Below, in pieces: positions 27,205-35,399 of a stretch of 40,357 nt of DNA. Every line of letters starts with the position of its first letter. Position 1 is the stretch's first letter. The notes beneath the pieces are model-generated. The model was not told the origin of the DNA, searched no databases, and saw only the letters and a list, made by a program, of their open reading frames with translations. The position numbers were made by a program, and so were the translations under genes. Origin of the DNA: CALOBA01 sp942491465 (GTDB lineage: Bacteria; Pseudomonadota; Gammaproteobacteria; Chromatiales; Chromatiaceae); contig CALOBA010000060.1 of the NCBI GenBank assembly GCA_942491465.1, positions 1 to 40,357 on the forward strand. Direction: 5' to 3'.

Positions 27205-27846
27205 ATGCTATCCATCAAAGGCCATGTCATCGAGCGCCTGCTCCAGGGGGCGTTCATCTGTCGCACCACCGACGAGGACGGCTGGCGCTTCCTCACCGTC
27301 CCCGGCAATCGCGAGGCGGTCGACGCCTACTTGGGCCAGCTCAACCGGCAGGTGGCCACCGTCGGCACCGGCGCCGACGGCGAGGTGTTCTTCTGCGGCT
27401 ATCGCCAGTTCGACGACGACGCGCGCAAGGTCATCAGCCAGCAGTTCCGCGACATCTGCCAGGCGCTCACGCCCATCGCCGAGTGGCTGGTGCTGGTGCA
27501 GGAGGCGGCGGCCCAAGACGCGCCGCTGACCGAGGGCGCGCCCTTGCGTCTGAATGAGCTGCAGACCGTCATCGAAGACACCCCGGCCCTGCGCGAGCAA
27601 CTGGCCCGCATCAGCCACTATCGGCTGTTCGGCTCCACCAGCCCCACGGTGGACACCCAGGTCAAGCTGGTCTTCAAGCGACTGTGCGAGCTGGGCTATC
27701 TGATCCGCCCCAACCCGGACAAACAGATCTATCTGGCCACGGGCAAGCTGGATTATCTCTACGAGGTGATCCGCTTCATCGACGAGGCCGAGGGGCTCGG
27801 CCTGGAGGCCCAGGCCGAACTCGCGAGCCAAGGCCAGTTGCTGTGA
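27205..27846 (+). CDS. jetB: JetB/MksE-like KITE subunit
   Basis: The 213-aa protein starts at ATG 27205 with AAAGGAG 9 nt upstream. It has a MukE/JetB-like layout of winged-helix segments: GHVIERLLQGAFICRTTDED near the start, then EDTPALREQLARISHYRLFG and VKLVFKRLCELGYLIRPNPD, ending in KLDYLYEVIRFIDEAEGL. These subunits bind the kleisin and, in Wadjet/Mks complexes, help close the ring around DNA. It overlaps jetA by GTGA (27843-27846). It lies 264 nt after the REP array and 1.7 kb after jetC, so if it is still co-transcribed, the mRNA must cross about 15 pairs of strong hairpins. Otherwise a promoter lies in 26941-27204. Confidence 0.8.
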   Translation: MLSIKGHVIERLLQGAFICRTTDEDGWRFLTVPGNREAVDAYLGQLNRQVATVGTGADGEVFFCGYRQFDDDARKVISQQFRDICQALTPIAEWLVLVQEAAAQDAPLTEGAPLRLNELQTVIEDTPALREQLARISHYRLFGSTSPTVDTQVKLVFKRLCELGYLIRPNPDKQIYLATGKLDYLYEVIRFIDEAEGLGLEAQAELASQGQLL

Positions 27847-29063
27847 GCGGCACCCTGCGACAGTCCGGGGTCCGCTTTCTGCGCCAGCTCGGACGCCAGG
27901 CCGAGCCCATCATGGACGCCTACCTGGCAGGCTCGGTGGCGGACGACGCGCTGGAGCCCGGCGTGCAGGAGCGCCTGGTCAAGGACGGCATCCTCTATCG
28001 CCCCGAGCCCGGCGCGGACCTGCACCTGCGCCGCGTCGTTCGGGCACTGCTGGAAGAGGCCCTGCGCGATGAGCGCAACCGCCAGATCGACGCCAACACC
28101 GGCTCGGCGCTGGCCAGCTTCAAGACCCTGGCCGACCACTACAAAGAGGCCCGCCACCGGGGCGACCATGCCGCCGCCGAGGTCTATCTGGCCGACCTAC
28201 GGGAGCACGTCTACGCCTTCGGCGAGACCCTGCAACACAGCATCCGGGTGCTCTGGAGCCGCATCAACAACGAGTTCGGCTACGTCGGCACCCTCAACGC
28301 CAAGATCCGCGAGAACGAGCTGGCGCAGTCTCAGGTCAGCGAGCTGCTCGGCGGGCTGGAGCTGGTCAGCTTCCAGGCGCTGGCCGAGACCGCCGGCGAT
28401 CTTCGCGAACTGCGTCATCTGCTGGTGACCAACCTGCAGCGCACGCTCAGCGCCTGCACCCAGGAGCTGAGCATCGTGCAGGGGCGCCTCCTCGAACTGC
28501 TGGGCCGCTTCCGCGAGATCCGCGGGCGCACCCGCCTGCTCAAGGGCTGGCTGCTGCACATGGATCAGCACCCGGACTACGAGGTCGGACCCCACGCCGC
28601 CGCCCGCTCGGTGCCGCAGCTGTTCAACCAGGCCGCCCCAACGCTGGCCCCGGCGAGCCTGGACATCCACGACCCAACCCTGGAGCCCGAACTGCTGGCC
28701 CTGCTGGCCCCGATCCGCGCCCAGCAGACGCAGGAGCGACCCGCCCAGTCCCCGGGCGACGCCCCCGAACTGACGCTGCACACACCGGACGCCTTCGAGG
28801 TCCAGTCCAGCCCGATGCGCATGGCGGTGGACGCCTATTTCTGCCAGGTCATCGACAGCGGCCAGGCGATCTCGGCGCTCGACTACCATCGCCAAGAGAC
28901 CCTGCCCTGGGATGCCGAGAGCTGGCTGTATCAGGTGATCGGCGGCTACGACGGCCTGCCCGAGGCGCAGAAGCACCACTTCGAGCTGGACATGATCGGC
29001 GAGCCGCATCCGCGCTACAGCGGCAACTTCATCATCCGCGACCTGCGGCTATGGCTGGCCTGA
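27843..29063 (+). CDS. jetA: JetA/MksF-like kleisin subunit
   Basis: I chose GTG 27843, overlapping the jetB stop codon, which gives 406 aa. An N-terminal winged-helix-like part (RQSGVRFLRQLGRQAEPIMD) is followed by a mainly helical middle with coiled-coil character (LREHVYAFGETLQHSIRVLW, KIRENELAQSQVSELLGGLE, SIVQGRLLELLGRFREIRGR). The C-terminal domain ends NFIIRDLRLWLA. This is the arrangement of MukF/MksF/JetA kleisins, which bridge the two SMC heads. The last 13 nt overlap jetD. The subunit assignment leans on operon context as well as on pattern. Confidence 0.78.
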   Translation: MSGTLRQSGVRFLRQLGRQAEPIMDAYLAGSVADDALEPGVQERLVKDGILYRPEPGADLHLRRVVRALLEEALRDERNRQIDANTGSALASFKTLADHYKEARHRGDHAAAEVYLADLREHVYAFGETLQHSIRVLWSRINNEFGYVGTLNAKIRENELAQSQVSELLGGLELVSFQALAETAGDLRELRHLLVTNLQRTLSACTQELSIVQGRLLELLGRFREIRGRTRLLKGWLLHMDQHPDYEVGPHAAARSVPQLFNQAAPTLAPASLDIHDPTLEPELLALLAPIRAQQTQERPAQSPGDAPELTLHTPDAFEVQSSPMRMAVDAYFCQVIDSGQAISALDYHRQETLPWDAESWLYQVIGGYDGLPEAQKHHFELDMIGEPHPRYSGNFIIRDLRLWLA

Positions 29064-29878
29064 GCAAGCGGCACATGCAGGCGGTGCATCGCCTGCTGCG
29101 CGAGGGTCTGGACAGCGTGGCGCGCTCAACCACCTGGGACGAGATTCAGCAGACCTTCGAGCTGGGCGAGACCCGCGGCCGGCGACTGCACTTCAGCGCC
29201 GCGCAACGCCGCGAGCTGCGGGCGCAGGCCAAGCAAGCCTGGGGCTTCGACCCCCTCGCCGGCGTGCCCGAGGGCAGCCGCCGGCAGGTCGCCGCCAGCG
29301 CGATGGATGAGAAGATCGCCCGCGAGCGACCGGATGATCGGTACGTGCTCGTCAAGGGCGAGCTGCCGGCCCCCCTGCCCTGCCTGACGCCTGAGCTTAG
29401 CCTGCGCGTCCCGCTAACGGCACTGAGTCTGGAGGCAATCAGCCAGGTCATCGTCGTCGAGAACCTCGACAGCTTCGACGACTGGCACGCCTTCGCCGCC
29501 CCCGCCGAGCTCGCCGACAGTCTGGTGCTCTATCGCGGCCACGGCGGACTCGCCCGCGGCACCCGCCAACTGCTCGGCATCCTGCCCGAACAGATCCCCG
29601 TCACCGTCTTCCCCGACTGGGACCCGGCCGGGCTGCGCATCGCCCAAACGCTGCCCCGCGCCGATGCCCTGCTGCTGCCCGATCTCCACCAGCGCCTGCT
29701 CGCCAAGGGCAGCCGAGCGCACTTCGCCCGCCAGCATCAGGCCGCCCAGTACCTGGACCATGCCGAGTTGGGCGGGTGGGGTTCCGTCTGGGAGGCGATG
29801 AAGGCCGCGCAGGTCAGCATCAAACAGCAGCACATGCTCGCGCTCGGGGTGCGCCTGCGGCGGATTCCGCGGCATTGA
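29051..29878 (+). CDS. jetD: JetD/MksG-like TOPRIM nuclease subunit
   Basis: The 275-aa protein starts at ATG 29051 inside the end of jetA. The C-terminal TOPRIM-type (DUF2220-like) domain has the catalytic-type Glu in QVIVVENLDSFDDW (about 135-148) and the DxD pair in FPDWDPAGLRIAQTLP (about 189-204), followed by ALLLPDLHQRLLAKGSRAHF. JetD is the subunit that nicks or cuts DNA held by the condensin ring. The N-terminal part (1-120) is a basic helical arm. It is shorter than the roughly 380-residue JetD I associate with canonical Wadjet, so it may belong to a different subtype. A 26-codon copy of its C-terminal part lies at 35038-35117. Confidence 0.85.
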   Translation: MAGLSKRHMQAVHRLLREGLDSVARSTTWDEIQQTFELGETRGRRLHFSAAQRRELRAQAKQAWGFDPLAGVPEGSRRQVAASAMDEKIARERPDDRYVLVKGELPAPLPCLTPELSLRVPLTALSLEAISQVIVVENLDSFDDWHAFAAPAELADSLVLYRGHGGLARGTRQLLGILPEQIPVTVFPDWDPAGLRIAQTLPRADALLLPDLHQRLLAKGSRAHFARQHQAAQYLDHAELGGWGSVWEAMKAAQVSIKQQHMLALGVRLRRIPRH

Positions 29879-29895
29879 TGGGGGAGCCTTGATCA

Positions 29896-30078
29896 TCAAC
29901 CCGAATTGGTCGCAGCCGGGAGCCTGAAGACGACCCACTCCAGGGGCTCGGCTGGGATGTCGCCCACAGCCTTGGCAGTGAACTGCGCAAGCAGCGCGTT
30001 GCTCGACGGGAAGGGGTGACACCCAAAGACGAGCGGTACACGAAAAGGGAAACGCTGAAGTTTCAGTCTCGTCTTCAC
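29896..30078 (-). CDS. Possible small protein of unknown function
   Basis: A 60-codon frame from GTG 30078 reads KTRLKLQRFPFRVPLVFGCH, with a mixed composition less like GC-noise than its neighbours (FPSSNALLAQFTAKAVGDIP). RBS support is weak and no family is recognised. It lies between jetD and the STAND gene, both of which end here. It may be a relic. Confidence 0.25.
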   Translation of the reverse strand: MKTRLKLQRFPFRVPLVFGCHPFPSSNALLAQFTAKAVGDIPAEPLEWVVFRLPAATNSG

Positions 30079-30146
30079 CTTCGTGCTCTGGGTGGTAAAG
30101 ATTCTTCTCGGTGGTTCGCGGAATACTTGCTCAGTCTCGTCCTGTG

Positions 30147-30173
30147 GGCCGGTCAGGGACCGGCAGACCGGCC
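30147..30173 (-). terminator. Hairpin over the STAND gene stop codon
   Basis: GGCCGGTC (30147-30154) pairs perfectly with GACCGGCC (30166-30173). It overlaps the stop codon of the STAND-TPR gene. No clear U-run follows, so a termination role is only probable. Confidence 0.35.
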
Positions 30174-33058
30174 ATCCCCGCCCAGCGCCGCGAGCAGTGC
30201 CCCCCAGGTGGCCTCATCCAGACCGGCCTCGGGCCCGAGGGACACCAGGCGCCGGGCGACCTCCGCCGGATCATCGGTTTGGGCTGCCAGCAGTTGGAGA
30301 TAGTTGCCGATCGCCGCCTGCAGATGCGGATGCGGGTGGCCGGTGTCGCGGGTGAAGGCGAGGAAGATCAGCATCATCCGCCGGCTCAGCGCCTCGGCCT
30401 CGGCAGGCTCGGTGGCCTGGAGCAGTTGGGCCAGGTTGTTGAGGTCGGTGGCCACCTCGGGATGCTCCGCCCCGAAGCTCGCCTCATCGATGGCCAGCGC
30501 CCGGCGCATCAGCGGCTCGGCCTCGGCCAGGCGGTTGGTGGCCTGGAGCAGTTGGGCCAGGTTGTTGAGGGCGGTGGCGACGTTCGGGATGCTCCGCCCC
30601 GTAGCTCGCCTCATCGATGGCCAGCGCCCGGCGCATCAGCGGCTCGGCCTCGGCCAGGCGGTTGGTGGCCTGGAGCAGTTGGGCCAGGTTGTTGAGGTCG
30701 GTGGCGACCTCGGGATGCTCCGCCCCGTAGCTCGCCTCATCGATGGCCAGCGCCCGGCGCATCAGCGGCTCGGCCTCGGCCAGGCGGTTGGTGGCCTGGA
30801 GCAGTTGGGCCAGGTTGTTGAGGTCGCGGGCGACATCGGGATGCTCCGCCCCGTAGCTCGCCTCATCGATGGCCAGCGCCCGGCGCATCAGCGGCTCGGC
30901 CTCGGCCAGGCGGTTGGTGGCCTGGAGCAGTTGGGCCAGGTTGTTGAGGTCGGTGGCCACCTCGGGATGCTCCGCCCCGTAGCTCGCCTCATCGATGGCC
31001 AGCGCCCGGCGCATCAGCGGCTCGGCCTCGGCCAGGCGGTTGGTGGCCTGGAGCAGTGGGCCGGTTGTTGAGGGGGATGGGGCATCGATGGCCAGCGCCC
31101 GGCGCTCAGCGGCCGGCCCGGCCAGGGGGAGGTGGGCCAGGTTGTTGAGGCGGGGCGTGGACACTCGGGATGCTCCGCCCCGTAGCTCGCCTCATCGATG
31201 GCCAGCGCCCGGCGCATCAGCGGCTCGGCCTCGGCCAGGCGGTTGGTGGCCTGGAGCAGTTGGGCCAGGTTGTTGAGGTCGCTGGCGACGCTCGGGATGC
31301 TCCGCCCCGTAGCTCGCATCATCGATGGCCAGCGCCCGGCGCATCAGCGGCTCGGCCTCGGCCAGGCGGTTGGTGGCCTGGAGCAGTTGGGCCAGGTTGT
31401 TGAGGGCAACGGCGGTCTCGCCATGCCCCGCCCCGAGCCGCTCCTCGGCCAGCGCCAGGGCGCGCCGATACAGCGGCTCCAGCAGCCCGTGGCGGGCGGC
31501 GTCGTCGAAGACCTGCCGGCGCTGCCAGAACCACCCCAGCGCCGCCTCGGCATCATCGCTGTCGCGATGGTCGAAGGCCTCGCGCAGGGCCGTCTCGTGC
31601 TCGGGGGTGATCTGCCGCGGGCTCGGCGGCCGGCAGCGGGCGTCGAACCAGTCGAACAGGAAGCCGTGGAGGTCGCGGCGCAGCTGCGGGTCCAGGTCGT
31701 CGAGCAGGTGCTCGCGCAGCAGCGCGTGCAGCCGCCAGCGCCCGTCGGCGCCGGGCTCGATGATGGAGAGATCGCACAGCGCGGGGAAGCGGGTCGGCGG
31801 AAAGCCGGTGCCAAAGTGCGCCATCAGGGCCTCGAACAGGTCGCGGTCGAAGCCGGCGGGGCCGGCCAGGACCTTGAGGGCCTCGGTCTCGGCGGGGTCG
31901 CGGTGGCGCAGGAAGCGGGCCAGGACATCGGCGTGGGTGCCGCCGAACTGGTCCGGGCTCGGGGTCTGGCCGGCGGCGCTGAGCTGGAGCCAGGTGTCGA
32001 CGGCCAGGTCCAGATAGAAGGGGTGGGCGCCGGCGGCGCCGGGGGGCGGGTGCGGCTCGTCCTCGGCGCGGGCGCCGTCGATGATGGCGCGGCGGATGGC
32101 GGCGTCGTCGATGGGGATCTGGCGCAGGAACCAGTGGGCATCCGCCTCGGCCAGGCCGCCGAGCAGGTGCTGGTTGGCGAGCAGCGCGGCCCAGTCGTCG
32201 TCGCGGAAGCGCCGGTCCCAGCTCAGGCGCTCGCGGCCCGAGGATGACGAACAGGGTGCCGGGGGCGGCACTGATGAGCTCGCGCACCCAGGCGTCGGTC
32301 TCGACGGCGGCGGCGCCGGTCTTGTCGGGGGCATCGCTCCAGAGGGCCTCGTAGGTGTCGAGGAAGCAGATCGGGGCGCCCTGGTCGGGGTGGGCGGCGC
32401 GGTGGGCGCGCAGGTCCAGGCCCAGGTACCAGGGCAGGCGCTCGGCGATCTGGTCGGCCTCCAGCGCGGGCAGGTCGCGCAGGGCGGCGCAGGCGCGATG
32501 GGCGCCGCGGTCCTTGAGCCAGCGGTGGGCGCGGTTGATGACCTTCACCGTCTGACCGACGCCGAAGGGCACATCCTCCGCCGCATCCAGCAGGTCGCGA
32601 CCGCTCTCGGCCCAGTCGCCGCGGAGGCCGTCGGCGTCGTTCAGCAGATCGCCGAGGGCCTTGTTCAGGTCCTCGCCGGGGTAGGCGCGCTCCCAGTAGC
32701 GGGCGATGGCCAGGTCGAAGACCAGGGTGCGGATGCGCCCGGACGCGCGCAGCCGCCGGCGCAGCTCCAACAGGCCCCGGGGCGGCTCGCGGAAGGTCTC
32801 GGTGTGGAAGTCGACGGCGCCGAAGCGGTGGCGGCGGGGCTCCTCGGCCTTAAGCCGCCGCATCAGCTCCCGGCGCAGCGCGGTCTTGCCCTGGCCGCCG
32901 ACGCCGTAGAAGACCAGCAGCCGGTGTTGGTCCGGCGGCAGGTCGGCGCGGGCCTGGTCGAACCGGGCCTTGGGCTGGTCGCGATCGGTGAAGACGCGGT
33001 TGGCCTTGGGCTGGTCGCCGGCGGTGAAGAGCTCGGGTTCATGTTTGGGTTGCAGCAT
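30153..33058 (-). CDS. STAND P-loop NTPase with C-terminal TPR repeats (several frameshifts)
   Basis: The gene starts at ATG 33058 with a good GGAGG 5 nt upstream. Walker A is GVGGQGKT (52-59) and Walker B is ICFLD (230-234). A winged-helix-like part follows (FPALCDLSIIEPGADGRWRL, LHALLREHLLDDLDPQLRRD). Then come nine or ten 42-residue TPR repeats of the type ALNNLAQLLQATNRLAEAEP + LMRRALAIDEASYGAEHP. A unique C-terminus ends LGGDGRSAGP. STAND proteins with TPR sensors are signalling ATPases, several of which act in antiphage defence. Frames break at about 32237 (GGG where GG fits, reading minus), and in the repeats near 30586, 31167 and 31294, plus a scrambled patch at 31050-31165. Whether it is a pseudogene or badly assembled repeats cannot be told from one sequence. 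Confidence 0.8.
30470..31435 (-). repeat. 126-bp tandem repeats encoding 42-residue TPR units
   Basis: About eight near-identical 126-bp units, each containing CGATGGCCAGCGCCCGGCGC on the plus strand (30487, 30613, about 30740, 30866, 30992, 31087, 31197, 31323). One more divergent unit is at the N-terminal side (31440). The near-identity at DNA level points to recent expansion or gene conversion. The unit at 31050-31165 is shortened and scrambled. Confidence 0.88.
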
Positions 33059-33214
33059 GTCGACCTCCGTTCGAGGGTCCGCGGTTGGCCTGAGTCAGGG
33101 GGGCTTGGCCCGAGGCGCCGAGCCTATGCGCTAACGATCAGCCGGTAGCATAGAGCCTCGCAGCCTGCTCGGTCGAGCGGGGCTGGCGGCGCCTGCGCAG
33201 GTCCACCCCACTGA

Positions 33215-33466
33215 CTATTGCCGCTTAAGCGATGCGACAATCTCCGCCTTGACGTCGGCCCGGGCATCGACGTCATCCGGATGCCGATCCAAGTCATCCA
33301 AGGGGCGCTCAAGCTCGGCCTGCTGGGCCGGGGTGGGCAGCGGAACGCGCTCGGTTGCGCTGATTTCGGCCCATAGCGCCTCCACCAGATCGAGCTGATC
33401 CGCCACACTCAGCGAACGGGCTTGGACAGACGCGTAGGCCCCTGCGGAAGATTCAACGCGGAACAA
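33215..33466 (-). CDS. Addiction-module (antitoxin-like) protein, start uncertain, no toxin
   Basis: The C-terminal 65 residues (LSVADQLDLVEALWAEISAT ... LPTPAQQAELERPLDDLDRH, then KAEIVASLKRQ) match the small addiction-module family PF09720/TIGR02574, whose members pair with ParE-like toxins. There is no ATG at the expected place; TTG 33466 is the first usable start and gives 83 aa, while GTG 33406 would be too short. No ParE-type gene lies on either side. Without a toxin and with a poor start it is probably a relic. Confidence 0.55.
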   Translation of the reverse strand: MFRVESSAGAYASVQARSLSVADQLDLVEALWAEISATERVPLPTPAQQAELERPLDDLDRHPDDVDARADVKAEIVASLKRQ

Positions 33467-34006
33467 CGCGATAGCGGTCCCAAAAGCTTGCGGCTGGGGG
33501 GCGAGGTGGCGGATGACCCGGTTCGAGTCCGTAGCCCGTCGACCGTCGGCCATCGACGATGCTGGTGCACTGCTGCGAAAGCAGCGAGGCCGTTGCCAAC
33601 CCGCCTCGCCTGCTGATCCGTGTCGGCCTGGAGGCCGACAGGCCCGGGTCGACGCCCCGGGCCGACTCGCCGATGCTCCCGCGGCGGACCGCATTGGAAG
33701 GAGGGCGCACTGCTTAGACGGTTCAGAAACAAGTGAAATGCATCGGCTTCGATGCCGAGCGAGCGCACGGACGCATCGCCGCAGACCGAACCAGATGGCG
33801 CATCGTTGCCGAGACCCGAGCGATGGGAGCGCTGTGGAGCGGCTTCCAGCCGCGACCTCGGTCGGCGGCGACCATGGTCGCGGCACCCATGTGCGACCTC
33901 AGGTTGTGTCGTGGACCTGCACTGACAGCAACCCGACCTGCGAAAGGTTGCCGTCGGTGCCCCCTGATCAGCCCGCAACCGCCCCAGACCACGGAGACCT
34001 GGAAAC
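33467..34006. other. 540-nt region with REP half and repeat motif, no gene
   Basis: It contains two adjacent hairpins (GTCGGCC...GGCCGAC at 33622-33639; GCCCGGG...CCCGGGC just after), a copy of GGTTCAGAAACAAGTG at 33720-33735 and a REP half (GAGCGGCTTCCAGCCGCGAC, about 33836). The open frames crossing it have no recognisable product. Confidence 0.45.
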
Positions 34007-34165
34007 ATGACTGCCGACATCGAAAACCCGGTTCTCGAACATCTGCGCGCGATCCGCGCCACCCAGACCGAGCATGGCGGGCACTTGGCGCAAATCGACC
34101 TGCAACTCTCGTCTTCTTGTTCCGGTTGGCTTCGAGTCCAACCCGCCCCCGCCGTTGGGTGTTGA
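34007..34165 (+). pseudogene. Truncated small coiled-coil protein
   Basis: The frame from ATG 34007 begins TADIENPVLEHLRAIRATQT, the usual start of a family of small coiled-coil proteins in related bacteria (MTxxIENxxLEHLRAIR). It continues for only about 34 plausible codons, then turns into Ser/Pro/Ala noise and stops at 52 aa instead of the usual 70-110. GGAG lies about 12 nt upstream. The family is known to me only as hypothetical proteins often near toxin-antitoxin genes. Confidence 0.5.
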
Positions 34166-34313
34166 CGCCACATTCGGCCCCCGCTAGCCTCCTGTCTAGG
34201 GCCAAGCTCCATGCTCAGGGCGGCTTGGATTTCCTGTCCGTTATCGCTTAGGCGATGGATTCCGGCAGCAGGCCGAGCAACCCGTTGTCGCCCTTCATCG
34301 AGGAGACCTGCCG

Positions 34314-34988
34314 ATGCACCTCAAGACCGTTTCCGCCGCCGCCTCGCTGCTGGCCCTGGCCACCGCTGCCCGGGCCTCGGTCATTGCCGATTTCGATGAT
34401 CTGCCCGACGCCCCCGCAGTCAACGACACTGCCGGTCTGTTCTATGCCAACAACGGCAGCGACAGGTACCGTGACGTGGTCTGGGACAGTCGCTTCAGCG
34501 TCGTCGGCGACGAATATCGGGTCTCACCACCGGATGGCCCGCTGTTCGGCCTGCCCAAGTCCGCGCACTATTTCGTCACCAACGCAACCGACGATGTGGG
34601 TTCCGGGTTCACCAACGATGGGCTGTTGCTGACCACGACACTCATCCTCACCGAGGCATGGTTCGGGCAGAACGAGTACTACGGCTACGGCGGCGGATCG
34701 GATCAGGTCAGCATCCATGCACTGCACGGAGCGGACAGCATCGGCTCGGTGACCCTGGACCTGCCCGAGGATGATGACGGGCAGCCCGAGCCGCTGACCA
34801 GGATCGACACCTCCGCCTTCCTGTCCCTCACCGGCATCACCGGCTATCGGATCGACCGACGCGAATTGGGAAGCGACAGCGGCAACTGGGTCGCAGACAA
34901 CTTTGTCTTTGCGCAGGCACCCGCCCCGACCCCCGCCTGGCTACTATTCGCAGGACTCGCCCCGGTCCTGATCCGCCGCAGGACCTGA
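34314..34988 (+). CDS. PEP-CTERM-like exported protein
   Basis: The 224-aa product has a signal peptide (MHLKTVSAAASLLALATAAR + ASV), a beta-rich body (ADFDDLPDAPAVNDTAGLFY, YYGYGGGSDQVSIHALHGAD, SVTLDLPEDDDGQPEPLTRI) and a C-terminal sorting-type tail: PTPAWLLFAGLAPVLIRRRT, that is, a Pro-x-Pro motif, a hydrophobic helix and a basic end. PEP-CTERM proteins are cut and sorted to the exterior by exosortase, often with exopolysaccharide. The motif is PTPAW rather than the usual VPEPS, so it is a variant. No exosortase gene is in the window. The first 106 bp of coding DNA are duplicated at 37335-37440. Confidence 0.78.
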   Translation: MHLKTVSAAASLLALATAARASVIADFDDLPDAPAVNDTAGLFYANNGSDRYRDVVWDSRFSVVGDEYRVSPPDGPLFGLPKSAHYFVTNATDDVGSGFTNDGLLLTTTLILTEAWFGQNEYYGYGGGSDQVSIHALHGADSIGSVTLDLPEDDDGQPEPLTRIDTSAFLSLTGITGYRIDRRELGSDSGNWVADNFVFAQAPAPTPAWLLFAGLAPVLIRRRT

Positions 34989-35037
34989 TCGCCTGAGAAG
35001 CGGGACATCCAAAAACGGGAGAGGGCAGCGCGTAGGC

Positions 35038-35117
35038 TGCTGCTGCCCGATTCCGACGAAAGCCTGCTCGCCACGGGCAGCCGAGCGCACTTCGCCCGGC
35101 AGCATCAAGCCGCCCTA
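35038..35117 (+). pseudogene. Fragment of a second jetD gene
   Basis: In frame the segment reads LLLPDSDESLLATGSRAHFA + RQHQAA, matching the intact jetD at 29676-29751 (LLLPDLHQRLLAKGSRAHFA + RQHQAA) at both protein and DNA level. Homology ends at 35117, where a 12-bp tandem repeat (TACCTCAGGGTC x 2) starts. It shows either that another Wadjet copy once stood here or that a piece of jetD was copied 5.3 kb away. Confidence 0.75.
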
Positions 35118-35149
35118 CCTCAGGGTCTACCTCAGGGTCAGAACCCTTT

Positions 35150-35399
35150 TCTCGATACGCTTAATGAAAACGTGCATTCAGTGAGAGAACAAGCAAAGGC
35201 TGTTGGCCAGTCAATCAAACAATCCACCACCCAACACCAAAACATCCTCAAAGCCGCCTGCTCCGGCCAACTCGTCTACAAGACCTCCAAGGACGAGCCC
35301 GCGAGCGAACTGCTGGCGCGCATTCGCAGACAGCAGGTGGATCGATCATCACCCCGCGCCAATATGCGCCAACAGACACTGAGCGGATCAACATGCTGA
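35150..35399 (+). pseudogene. C-terminal remnant of a type I restriction specificity subunit (HsdS)
   Basis: The frame reads LDTLNENVHSVREQAKAVGQ, then QHQNILKAACSGQLV and DEPASELLARIRRQQ. This is the classic HsdS C-terminus (QNILKAAFSGQLV...NDEPASELLARIRAER). The DNA-recognition domains are missing. Its stop codon overlaps the ATPase start (ATGCTGA, 35393-35399), so the ATPase gene was originally translated downstream of a complete hsdS. Confidence 0.8.

Noticed and set aside
21733..29878. Housekeeping MukBEF chromosome condensin
   Set aside because: A TOPRIM JetD/MksG-type gene overlaps the kleisin gene and the order is SMC-first; this fits Wadjet/Mks defence rather than MukFEB.
30304..31071. 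Plus-strand repetitive protein (VGGLEQLGQVVEVG units)
   Set aside because: Antisense reading of the TPR repeats; the minus frame has the canonical 42-residue TPR pattern and continues from the NTPase.
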